From contig PQWQ01000002.1 of NCBI GenBank assembly GCA_002943765.1, positions 682,001 to 746,000 on the forward strand: 64,000 bases of DNA, in the 5' to 3' direction. Source of the DNA: Psoroptes ovis (Eukaryota > Arthropoda > Arachnida > Sarcoptiformes > Psoroptidae). A model generated the notes under the pieces. That model was not told the DNA's origin. It saw nothing but the letters and a program-made list of their open reading frames with translations, and made no database searches. This document shows positions 25,301-35,344 of this stretch, piece after piece (positions within the stretch are counted from its first letter, which is position 1; each line of letters starts with the position of its first letter). Both the position numbers and the translations under genes were made by a program.

Positions 25301-28300
25301 TAGCTCAATAATAACAATGATAATGATGATAATATCAACTAAAAGTAAACACTGAAAAAATCAATAATTTTCAACGGTGATTTTATTTTATTCATTAAGT
25401 TGTTCGGAAAGTTCTGGCTGATTTTCATCAGCAACTCTATTGATAAAACCGAATGAACTTTTCGAACGACCTAAAATTTTCATTCATTGACCAAGAATAA
25501 ATTTTATATATTTGTTTCGACAACTATTCAGAATGTATTGTCATCGTGTGGGTGTTTGCGTATTTACTGTATGGATTCTTTCATATGATCGTATGTATGA
25601 TCAGGTCTATGCCTGCTGCTGAAAACGTTGATTCCGACGGTGTTCCTATACGAATGAATTTCTCTGGAAAAATTAAATCATTTGACAATTTTCGATTTGA
25701 TTTTCATTTCATTTTCCTATTGGTTTTGTTTCACACATACAAACATTGAATCTTGAAAGAATTGAAATCATAAACAAAAAACAGAAACAAAAAATGCAAA
25801 CACACTTAAACATCATTCATTCATTCAATTTTTATTTCAAAAGAATCTTCTTCTTTTATATTTTTTGAAAGTGTTCAATGCTGAAAATGAAAAGAAATTC
25901 CCATTGAATTTGAAGAGATGAATCAAAATGATTCAAAGAATGAATGAATGAATGAATGAATAGCTTCAAACCACTTGAGAGTTGTCATTTTTATTTCTGT
26001 CATTTAAAAAAGATGAGCATCATTTTTGTTCATTTACCATTTATTTGTTTATTTATTTATTTTACGAAGAAAAATTACTGATAAATTCAAATAAAATTGT
26101 TGATTAATTGTTTTTTCACAATTTCAAAGCTATTCTATGAGCTATCATCATTCATTCATTTTTCATCATTGGTTCCCATAATATATTTTCAGCCATAGAA
26201 AACTCTTGGACCAATTCAATATTTTTATTTTGATATTGAATTTGCATTTGAATAGATTTTTCTGCTTTGTTTTGCTATGGTTCTGCTCTGTATTGTTGCT
26301 GATGGAGGCAAAATTGTATTGAATTTTGCTAAATCAAAATTTCTCCGAAAAAAAAAAAATTATCCGAAAAGTCTATGGTATTGCTTTGCATGATTTTCAC
26401 CGGTTAATCATGAGAATTGAATCAAAATCAAATAACAGTTGAAACCAATGAAAATTTTGAAACATTTTTAATATAATCATCCATTTGATTGGAACGCAAA
26501 TCACGAATTTTTTGGGTTTTTCTGAATTTAAAAATATGAAATAGTTGAATTTAAAATTATTATTATTATTATTTTCCATCAAAACAAAAGAAAAAATTCA
26601 GAGGATTAACGATTTGGGAAAAAAAATTGACAAGTTCTTAAATATTTTTCGGTTGAAAATTTCAAAAAAGAGAAAAATCAAAAAAATTCAATTGAAGAAT
26701 TTTGATTTCAATTCGGAAATATTATGAAACAATAAATTGTGAATTGAATTCGTATGAAGTAATGAAATTCAAATGAAAAATACGTGCTCGTTTTTTCGAA
26801 GAAATATTTATAATGACTTGTATACTTGTCTTTGAAGAAATAAATTGATGTATCAAACAAAAAATCCATGGTCCACATTCCCGAAAAGAATCATGGACCA
26901 ACAACTGTGTTTGGGCCATGTATTAGTTCTTTTTATTTTTTTTGCTCAATCCATTGGACTAGAAACACCATAAGCGGTTTTGTGATGATTTTCATGAATT
27001 TTTTTTTTTTTTTGTTTGTCTTCATCATAAATTGTTTGTGATGTTTCGATTGAAAATTCATTCAATGGAATTGTGATGGAAAAATAATCCACATTTTAAA
27101 TATGATTGAGACTGAAGGATTGAGCTTATTACGAACATAAAAAAAGAAAAAAAATAAAACATTATCCTTGTGTTATGGTTTATTTTTGGGATATTGAATT
27201 CTTGCTTTACATTAATTGAATCCATAACAGTTTTTATTTCTTGTTTCTTTTTTGTGTCGAACAATTTTTTTCTTGAATTTCAATGTATAAAATGTGATAT
27301 GTGTTTGTATTATGAATCGATTCATTTTCTATGGTTTCTTTGCATGGATTCATGTTATTTAATCACAATTAATGTTTCATTTTCTGTAATTTTTTCATTC
27401 TCTTTTTGCTTAACAGACTTTATGCTACAAAATGTACGAATTGTTTGGAATCAATCAATTCGAATGAGCTTGTAATGCGTGTACATGAATATATTTATCA
27501 TTTATCATGTTTTATTTGTATTTGGTGTAAAAGACAATTGAAAAAAGGAGATAAATTTGCATTACGTGGACATCAACCAATTTGTGAAATAGATTTGACT
27601 AAAACAAGCGATAGCCACCATTCTCATCATTTACTAACAACATTAAATAATGTTAATAATAATATTGAACAATCGTCACATTTATCGATATTAAATCATG
27701 ATATTAATTATGATATGATTAATGGATTGTCACCACCTTCATCAACGGCAGCAATGACAAATGATAAATCATTGCATTTAACCATGTTACAGCCATCATC
27801 GATCGGTCATGATAATAATAATATATCAGATCATCATCAATATTCTCCTCGTACATTAACTATCTGTGATTCATCAATGATCAATAAGAACGAAAGACAA
27901 CAATCTCAACCGGCACCATCACTACCACTAACATCGACAAATTCACAGCAATCATATTCATCACCATCATCACATAATACGTCTAACTGCAATAATAATT
28001 CTACTAATAACATTAATAATAATAATAGTCCTTTACCAATCAAGCAAGATGGTCGCCGTGGTCCAAAACGACCACGAACAATACTTACCACAGCACAACG
28101 AAGAGCATTTAAAGCATCATTTGATGTTAGTCAAAAACCATGCCGTAAAGTATGCATAATATTTCATTGTGTTTTAAAATTTAATTAATGTTTGAATAAA
28201 TGATTCAGGTTCGTGAAACATTGGCGAAAGAAACTGGCCTCAGTGTTCGCATTGTTCAAGTATGGTTTCAAAATCAACGAGCAAAAGTATGAGCAAATTT

Positions 28301-29277
28301 CGAAAATTAATTTTAAATGTCATAATTTTTTAAATTGCTTTTTAGCTTAAAAAAATTCAACGAAAACAACAGCAACAACAATTAGCACAAGGCGGTGGTG
28401 GTCTATTGATTGGAAATGGAAGTGAATCTGGTGGCGGAATTGGGTCCAGTGATAAATCAAGAGGTTTGTATCAAATAATTAATATTTTCATATACAATTA
28501 TCATTAATTTTACCATCAAAGATGATACATCTGATGAAGATGATGATGACGATGATGAAGATGATGTCGATGACGAATCTCAACAATTTTCAATTCCTTA
28601 TTTACTACAAAGTCCTGATGCTGGTAATTGAATACTGTTAAATATAGCTATGTTAAAGTTCAATTATATAGTTCAACATTTTTCAATTATTCCTAAATAT
28701 TTTAGGTTCATACTATTGGGGACGTGGTGAAGATGATGGTTTCACTGTAAAAAGTGAAATGGGCTGTATGGATGATAGTGAAACAAGTCTTTGTGAAATG
28801 GACGATAATAATTGTATGCGATCATCGAATTCTGATTCAGATCATCGATCAAGTTTATCATCATCAACGGCAGCAGCAGCAGCAACGCCATCAACAACAT
28901 TACCATTTGGAGCATTATCAATGATTGGTACGAATATAAATACAAATTCAAATATCTCATCAAATAATTCTCATCTATCGACAACAAATCATATAATGTT
29001 TTCACCACCACCACCGCCACTATCATCATCGACAACATCACAATGTATTCCTATTCAACATCATAATCATAATAATAATCATCATCATCATCCACACCAT
29101 CACCATCATCACCAGCAACAATCAAATATTTTACATTTAACAAATAATACACAATTATCAAATTCAACAACAACAACAACAGCTACATCGATTACGAATA
29201 TGACACCAATCGATAAATTATATTCAATGCAAAATTCATATTTTAATAATAATCCACCATCTGAATGTGAATGTTGA
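10306..29277 (+). CDS. Lmx1: Lmx1-type LIM-homeodomain transcription factor (6 coding exons)
   Basis: Coding exons: 10306-11087, 27417-28149, 28209-28286, 28346-28463, 28522-28623 and 28706-29277. They join in frame to 794 residues. LIM1 is at about residues 208-261 (starts CVGC, with WHESC and YCKNDY), LIM2 at 267-320 (CTNC, YHLSC, CEID), and the homeodomain at 477-536 (PKRPRTILTTAQRRAFKASF; VWFQNQRAK with N527 as homeodomain Asn51). PKRPRTILTT, KPCRKVRETLA and the LIM pair are hallmarks of LMX1A/LMX1B and the fly relatives. The family binds DNA in the nucleus through AT-rich sites, and LIM domains recruit cofactors such as LDB/Chip. The protein is about twice vertebrate length because of Ser/Thr/Asn runs in exon 1, a linker in exon 2, and an acidic plus His/Asn-rich tail. 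The ATG at 10306 is the first in this open frame. An extra upstream coding exon cannot be excluded. Introns 2-5 are 58-82 bp, but intron 1 is 16.3 kb. Confidence 0.93.
12363..12443. mobile_element. Mariner-like short element, copy 3 (subfamily B)
   Basis: About 81 bp with longer terminal repeats than subfamily A: the left end reads GGTTGTCCGAAAAGTTTTTG and the right end CGGCAAGAACTTATCGGACA. The interior is unlike the subfamily A core and matches the style of the copy at 61288. It is inside intron 1 of the Lmx1-type gene. Confidence 0.75.
13404..13485 (+). mobile_element. Mariner-like short element, copy 4 (subfamily A)
   Basis: TTAGGTTGTCCGGAAAGTTC, then CTGGCCGATTTTTATGAG and the core TTTATTGATTAAGCGGAATG, ending GAACTTCTCGGACAACC. 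Plus orientation, inside intron 1 of the Lmx1-type gene. Confidence 0.8.
15264..15283. promoter_or_regulatory. 20-bp perfect palindrome centred on an E-box
   Basis: AATAAAGCACGTGCTTTATT is its own reverse complement, with the class-B E-box CACGTG at the centre. A second GCACGTGC lies at 15374-15381, a third CACGTG at 15847-15852, and CACGCG near 15475. E-boxes of this type are bound by bHLH factors. Enhancer activity here is inference. Confidence 0.4.
17801..17880 (-). mobile_element. Mariner-like short element, copy 5 (subfamily A, inverted)
   Basis: Reverse-complement orientation: TTAGGTTGTCCGAAAAGTTC, then ATTCCGCTTAATCAATAGTG, ATGAAAATCGGCCAGAAC and TTTCGGGACAACCTAA. It is 80 bp long and lies inside intron 1 of the Lmx1-type gene, opposite in orientation to copies 4 and 6. 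Confidence 0.85.
25395..25474 (+). mobile_element. Mariner-like short element, copy 6 (subfamily A)
   Basis: TTAAGTTGTTCGGAAAGTTC at the left, core CAGCAACTCTATTGATAAAA, right end GAACTTTTCGAACGACCTAA. Both ends carry substitutions. It lies about 1.9 kb upstream of the LIM2 exon. Confidence 0.8.
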
Positions 29278-29337
29278 AAATAGGACAGAACAGTAAAAAT
29301 CAAATCAAATTTTACATTTAAATTTTGCAATTTAAAA

Positions 29338-29343
29338 AATAAA
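29338..29343 (+). terminator. Candidate poly(A) signal of the Lmx1-type gene
   Basis: AATAAA 60 bp after the stop codon, the first canonical signal downstream on this strand. Confidence 0.5.
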
Positions 29344-30841
29344 TTATTCTCTCTTTTACTAGTCGATATCATATCAACCATTGTAATCAATTCAAATACA
29401 ATTATAATTAACGAATTATCATCAAATTGACCAAAAACAATAACACATTCATACATGACAAATTCTAGGACCAAAAAAAATATTCAACACAAGTAAATAA
29501 ATATCGTCAAATGTCAAATGTTTTTTTTGTTTTTCCATCATTTATTCAATCAAACATGCAAACATTCATTCATTGATTCATCGATTCATTTATTTATTTA
29601 TTCATTCATTGGTTCATTCAAATATCATTTCATCATTTTTGATTTGATTTCAATTCAATTTCAAATCAAATCAATTTCAATTCATTTGATTTTATTTGAT
29701 TTTATTTGATATTCATTCTTTCATTCAAATAATAATAATAATAATAATAAATTTTTTGAATTCACAATTAGTAAAGAAAGCAATGGCGACAAAAAATATT
29801 TGAAATTTGATAATTTTTACTTTCATTTATTCTTTTATATTCTTTCACTACCAAACAAAAAAAAAAGGTACCACAGATTGAATTAGTTGCTGCTCATAGA
29901 AAAATGGATGGAAATAATCGTCAATCTGGTGCATTTTTTCGCTTATTTTTTTGCTTTTTTTGTTTCGATGATCCGGTAGAAAAAGAGGAATATATATTTC
30001 ATGCATTTTCCAGATTCAAACGAAAAAAAAAACTACACGAACCCGAGAATACATGCAACGAACCAATACACACACACACATGCATTGACACAAAACAAAT
30101 CTTGATCATTCAACAAAAAAAAAAATAAAAGAATTGTGTCCGTTGAAGCATGCATCGTCGGGGTTTTCATTTTTTTTCGTTTTTTTTTGTTTCTGTTGTT
30201 GGTTGTTGTTGTTGTTGGTTCAAGTTTGAATGAATTTGAGGATTCAATCATAACAACAACAACAACGTCGACTACGATGATGACGATGACGACGACAACG
30301 ATAACAACAGCTTGTCTCTATCGGATTGGATGATGATTGTGGAAGCGAGAAAAATATTTTTCGCTTTTTTTCTTTTTCTGGATCAAATAAAATAAAAATG
30401 AAAATATTAACGAATAAATTCAAAGCCAATTGTTTTTTTTTTCTGGATGTTTGGTTGTTTGGCTGTTGTTACTGTCGATGGTCGTCGTTGTTGGACATTT
30501 GAATCATTTGATCACACTGAATGTTGGCATATTTTTTTCTAGCATCATTCTGATTTTTTCTGATTCTGATATTTTTCTTGATCATTATTTGCGTATCTAA
30601 TTGTTTTGAATCGAAGAAATAATAATAAATTTATACTAAATGAAAATAGAGGTTTTTGAATTTATAAAATACGAATATTTATTTATTTATTTATTCTTGA
30701 TTTAATCCATTTCAAATGGATTTTTGCATCATTTTTTTTCTTTTTAAATCTTAGATTTGACAATTTTTTGACAATATTTTTGAAAGTTGAATCAAGTCAT
30801 AGCAGAAAAAAAAGAAAGGAAAAAAAAATGAAAAATAGGAA
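29344..30841. other. Gene-free spacer
   Basis: A/T-rich with ATTC, AAT and ACA repeats. The open frames here are repeat-derived (for example Val/Thr runs from ACA/GTT repeats near 30190-30310) and have no domain signature. I see no gene or RNA. Confidence 0.6.
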
Positions 30842-30847
30842 TTTAAT
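30842..30847 (-). terminator. Candidate poly(A) signal (ATTAAA) of the small glycine-rich gene
   Basis: ATTAAA on the minus strand, about 82 bp beyond the stop codon of the 98-residue protein. Confidence 0.35.
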
Positions 30848-30928
30848 GATGCTGCTTGCTTGCTATAGCTAATGATTATGATTATATGATAATGTTTCAA
30901 TAATGATGCTGATGACAATGTTCAATGT

Positions 30929-31299
30929 TTAGCGTTTATATCCGCCCAAGTAGTCAAGTGATTTACCACTGTAACCATATGGATGAACTGGATGACTATA
31001 ATGATATTTTGGTGCATGCAATGCTATAGGTACCGGCAATGGAACTTATTTTTTTCGAAAGAAAAAAATTGATATTTAATCATATAAAATATTTATTAAT
31101 GAATCAATTTACACTTACCATATGATGCTCCATGGTAATCACCGCTGCCACCAGCACCAATAATGATGATACTGCCACCGCCACCACCACCATTACCATT
31201 CGATTTATCATCACCTCTGCAATCGATATTGGCGAAATTGTAACATAATAAAACAATGACAAAAATCATTGATTGAACCGATTTTGTAGTGAATTGCAT
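30929..31299 (-). CDS. Small secreted glycine-rich (cuticle-like) protein
   Basis: Two exons on the minus strand, 31119-31299 and 30929-31044, joined across a 74-bp GT-AG intron in phase 1, give 98 residues. The start at 31299 is the methionine directly before a hydrophobic signal-peptide segment (SMIFVIVLLCYNFANIDC). A Gly run with SIIIIGAGG, then GDYHGASY, follows in exon 1. Exon 2 reads VPLPVPIALHAPKYHYSHPV and ends in LGGYKR. Gly, Tyr, His and Pro richness plus a signal peptide fits arthropod cuticle or other extracellular matrix glycine-rich proteins. No conserved domain is visible. The plus-strand gene at 33087 has the same plan (signal peptide, Gly run with triple Ile, phase-1 intron, PxPxP start of exon 2), so the two are probably paralogues. 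Confidence 0.75.
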
Positions 31300-31423
31300 T
31301 TTCGGTATTTTTAACAACTTTTGAATTTGAATAAACAAATGTTAAAATTTATAAATTGTTAAACAAATGAATGTTTTAAATGAACGGATTTGAATGTGAT
31401 TTTAAAATTTCATTTTTTCGTTT

Positions 31424-31431
31424 CTTATATA
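31424..31431 (-). promoter_or_regulatory. Candidate TATA box of the 98-residue glycine-rich gene
   Basis: TATATAAG on the minus strand, preceded by a G/C patch (CGGG), 125 bp upstream of the ATG. The spacing mirrors the divergent paralogue. TATA-like strings are common in this A/T-rich DNA, so confidence is limited. Confidence 0.4.
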
Positions 31432-32960
31432 CCCGAAAAAAAGCTGAACAATCTCAATACAAAGCTATTGAACAGAAAAATATTTACACCCTTAGTTTCA
31501 ATAATTCACTGAACAGAAAACTATATCACCTCAATAATTTGAATAATCTTAATAGCCAATTAATTAGAAAAATGTCTCGCCAATAAATCAGTGTCCAATA
31601 ATTGATTTTAAGTGATTAATATTATTTTCAGTGATAATTTTCAAATATTTTATTGTATTTATTTTACTGTTACATATTAATGAATTTTTCACATTCTTTC
31701 ATAATCATTGGGCAAAAAATTATTGGAAAACAATCAGCAAAATTGTATAAAGACAAATGCAGAAAAAACATTGAATCATTTTCTATTGGATTTGGTTGAA
31801 TGATTGAAGCATAACTCGGTAAAGATCCAGATAATCAGGTTTATTCTTGGACTTATTAATTGATTAGTGAGGTAATTGATTTTCTATTGAAAAATAATTC
31901 ATTTTTTTTAATGAATTATTTTGTGTCATTCATGGAAATTTCGTATACGAAAAAAAACCATGTCTGACTATCCTAGTGGTATGCCTAGCGTGAGAAATTT
32001 TTTGCATAAAAATTCTTTTGAAAACGAAATGTGAATTAACGAAAAATTCGTACAAGACACACCAAAATTTTCAACTAAGACAAAAATTTTCATTTTCATA
32101 TGTGAACTATTTGTAAAAATAAAAATAATGTTCAAGTTGGAAAATTTGAAATTGAAACATTCAATGCTAATAGAGAAATCTGAAAAAATTTGACCAAATC
32201 AAGCCATTGAATTTACAAGTCATCATTCGCAAGTGATTTCTTAATTTTCAAATATTTCATAATGAGAAATATTCATTATAAATTATCATTAATATGACTT
32301 AATTGAGACAAAAAATAAAATAAAATTCAACGATGAACTGTCATACGCATGTGGCTTGAAAGGCTTATTTCATTCAAAAATTTTATTGTTTCATACGGAA
32401 ATGCTTGCTTTGAAAAAAATTCAAATTTTCAAAAAAAAAGAAAACCACAAAACAATTGATTTCTAGTTTGAATCACCTAAGATTCATAAAATTTGAACGA
32501 TGTTTGTATTGTTTTTCAATGATTTAATTTTATTTTATTTTATTTGAAAAACTTTCTCTTCCTTTAATTAATAGTAATTATCATTAATTAATGAATGGAG
32601 TAAATCAAATAAACAGCTTGGAAAAAAAAAGGTGCATAAAGTCACAATTTGGGTTTTTTGCTTTAAGGCTTCATGATGAGACTATTTTATCAAATGTTGC
32701 GTGATGTCAATTATATTCGAAAATTTTTGTTCTATTAAACTCTTTGACTCCTTAGTTTTTTTATTTTTTGTTTTGTCTGAAATTTTTCATTTAATTTCAT
32801 TTTATTCAAATTTCATAATTTCATTTCTTCAATATATTCTCTTTACGCTGAATAAATCTAAATTTTTTGATTTCTCTTGAATTGACAATTGAATTGAATC
32901 TCATTTTTTTCTTATTATTTTGAATTTCTCGAAAATTGTTAATTGATGGAAATTTTTCCA

Positions 32961-32968
32961 TATAAAAA
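32961..32968 (+). promoter_or_regulatory. Candidate TATA box of the 206-residue glycine-rich gene
   Basis: TATAAAAA, 126 bp upstream of the ATG at 33087. A TCAGT initiator-like string at 33043 is too distant (about 82 bp) to be the matching start site. Confidence 0.4.
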
Positions 32969-33086
32969 CCAAATGTCAATCCAATATCCATATCATTTAT
33001 TTTCCAAATTTTTTCCTGTTATGTTGTTGTGTTATTATATAATCAGTTAAAGTGAATTCAAGTGAAATTTCATAGCCAATTGAAAA

Positions 33087-33784
33087 ATGCATTTTCAATC
33101 AGTTATTTTCATTATTGTGTCGACAACGATCGTTATGGTTAGTTGTCGTAAAAGTGGTGGTGATATGATCATTATTGGTGGTGGTGGTGGAGGCGGTGGT
33201 GATTATGAACATGAAACTAAAATGAGTATGTGAATCATTATGAATTTTTTTTTGTTGAATTTTTTCATTGAAAATTGATTTTTTTGTTTGTTTTTCAAAA
33301 AGTTCCAATACCAATCATGGTACCACAACCAAAACATTATCATCATACTAAAATTATTCCGATTCATGTACCTGTTCAACAATCAAAACCAAATATTATC
33401 AATGTTCATGGCGGCCATGGTGGAAGTGCCAACGGATATGGACACGGTTACGGTGGATATGCGGAAACAAATGATCATGGCCATTATGGTGGCGGTGGTT
33501 ATGGAGGCCATGTTCATGGCGGCTACGGTGGTGGAAGTCATTATAGTAGCGGTAGTTATGGAGGCGGTGGTGATTATGGCGGTGGCTATGGTGGTCATTA
33601 TGGAGGTGGTGGTGGTGGTGGTTATGGTGGTGAAATGGGCCATTATGGTGGTGGCGGTTATGGTGAAAGTGGTTACGGTGGCGGTGGTCATGGAGGTCAT
33701 TATTACAGTGCTGGCAGTAGTAGTTATGGTTCATACACTAGTCCTGGTGGACCGGGTGGCTATGCGACCTATGATTATAAATAA
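33087..33784 (+). CDS. Secreted glycine/tyrosine/histidine-rich cuticle-like protein
   Basis: Exons 33087-33225 and 33303-33784, with a 77-bp phase-1 GT-AG intron, give 206 residues. The N-terminus MHFQSVIFIIVSTTIVMVSC is a signal peptide. Exon 1 ends with a Gly run after DMIIIGG. Exon 2 starts IPIPIMVPQPKHYHH, then VQQSKPNIINVHGG, then about 120 residues built from short GGYGG, GGGGHY and GHYGG-type motifs, ending in YATYDYK. Gly-Tyr-His repeats with a signal peptide are typical of arthropod cuticular or silk-like glycine-rich proteins. The molecular role is not defined by the sequence. It is probably a paralogue of the divergent 98-residue gene. In the other frames the same DNA reads as open Met/Val or His-rich strings, which are shadows. 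Confidence 0.85.
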
Positions 33785-33811
33785 GTGACTTTGGAACCGA
33801 ATTGAGGCAAA

Positions 33812-33817
33812 AATAAA
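33812..33817 (+). terminator. Candidate poly(A) signal of the 206-residue glycine-rich gene
   Basis: AATAAA 28 bp after the stop codon. Confidence 0.6.
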
Positions 33818-35211
33818 ATCATTATGAAGCATCACATTTTATTTGAAAATATAATTCATAAATTCATTTTATTTATTCATTTATTTGATTCTACAGTCAA
33901 AAAAAAAATTTCGAGAAAATAAATGCAAACGAGAAAAAAAATCAATTTGTAAATCGATGAATTTGTGAAATGTTAATAATAATAATATTCAAAGATATGA
34001 AAACGAAAAATAAATGATTATTATCATCATCATCATCAACATTATCATCTTTGATATTCTGGTTGTTTATTATTGATTCAATGCATTCAATACATTCAAT
34101 TGATTCAGAAGAAGAAATCTTCCAGATGTTCATGATAATAATAATAATAATAATAATTTCTATTTTATTTAGAAAATTTATTCGCCGTAAAGTGTCATCA
34201 TTATCATTATTTTTGATGATTATTTCTACGATTATTATTATCATTGATATTTTCGATCAATGATTATCAATTTTGATAATACAAGAAAAAATTCTCAGAA
34301 TTTTTTTTTTCAAAGAAGAAATTTCAATTGAATTTCACAAATATTTTTTTTTTATTTTTTCGGCCAAAGAATATTTATGATCATTGACAGACAGACAAAC
34401 AACCAAATAATGATCGTTTTACGTCTATTTTTCGTATAAATAAAAAATGGAATAGAATAAACGTCTTGTATTTATTTTCTTCTCGATTTTCTTCACAAAA
34501 AACAAATAATCTTCTGTTTTTTTCATTCCGAAAATTCTAATGGAATAAAATGGAACAAATGAACGAACGAAAAAAAAAAAATTCATACATTATGTTGCCC
34601 ATTAATGAATATAACAACAACTGAACTAAAAAAAGAGTGAAGAAGAAGAAAAACCATTAACATCTATTTGAAAAATAGATGTTTGATAAAATATATATCG
34701 GTAAATGAAAATTTCAAACACACAAGTGCAGTAAATGATCTTTGTATGGGCCTTTTATTTTTATTTTTATTTTTTTTTTTTTTTTTTTTTGGAAACACAT
34801 GTGTTATAATATTTTTACTCCGTTAATCATCATAAATTTTGAGGAAGAAAATTGAATTGAAAAAGTAACCGGTGAATCGATTCCGATATAAGTAGCTTTA
34901 AAAAAACGATTGAAAAAGAAGTCATTCGCTTGAATCATCATTTAAATTATCATTAATTATTAATGACATTTTTTTTTTTGCTGGTGAAACTGAAAATTTT
35001 TTCAATTCAAATTTTATTTTGTCGATGTAAATGCTGCCATCCTATTTCAGCGAATGAAATTATTTATTTTGCGCACAAAATTCAATGAATCAACAGGTGG
35101 TTGTGGTTTTTCGTTGCGAAATTTTATGAAATAATCTCGCGTTTTCAATTGATTTCAACGCATTTAAATTACTTAATAATACAAAAATCAAAATCTACAA
35201 AAAATACTGAA
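33818..35211. other. Gene-free spacer between convergent structural-protein genes
   Basis: Simple-sequence DNA: ATC and AAT repeats near 34021-34155 and a T run at 34771-34790. The short open frames are low-complexity and contain no motif. Both flanking genes point into this stretch, so it should hold their 3' ends. Confidence 0.55.
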
Positions 35212-35217
35212 TTTATT
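35212..35217 (-). terminator. Candidate poly(A) signal of the CBM14 protein gene
   Basis: AATAAA on the minus strand, 128 bp beyond the stop codon at 35345. Confidence 0.45.
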
Positions 35218-35344
35218 GATATTGATTCATGAATATTTTAATTGATCCCAAGATTTTAAAAAAAAATTAAAATTCCAAGTTTTAATTTTCTGGAAATATT
35301 AAGGGAAAAAAATTCAATTGATTTTCATATCATAAATTTGACGC

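Larger units (their letters stand above)
11088..27416 (+). other. Giant first coding intron of the Lmx1-type gene (16.3 kb)
   Basis: It begins GTAAGT after the LIM1 exon and ends with a T-rich tract plus CAG before the LIM2 exon. Joining the two restores the frame (Lys261 is split). No nested gene is convincing on either strand. It contains mariner-like elements at 12363, 13404, 17801 and 25395, and a CACGTG/palindrome cluster (15264-15852). It also has an imperfect hairpin (12186-12229), a paired GGCGCC motif (14040-14102), a long A run (21742-21763) and many tetranucleotide repeats. Length and content suggest that it carries cis-regulatory sequence, which is inference. Confidence 0.75.
31300..33086. 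other. Shared upstream region between the two divergent glycine-rich genes
   Basis: A 1.8 kb A/T-rich spacer with no convincing coding exon. It holds the two candidate TATA boxes (31424-31431 minus, 32961-32968 plus). Near 31960-31995 there is a slightly more G+C-rich patch (TGTCTGACTATCCTAGTGG) that I cannot assign. Confidence 0.55.

Noticed and set aside
26355..26375. Possible twelfth mariner-like element end (TTATCCGAAAAGTCTATGG)
   Set aside because: Resembles half of the terminal repeat, but no opposite end or core follows within 100 bp. It is too short to separate from chance.
33288..33788. Met/Val-rich frame and two minus-strand Thr/His-rich frames over the glycine-rich gene
   Set aside because: They are shadows of GGT/TAT repeats in the real frame, which has a signal peptide and a matching paralogue.
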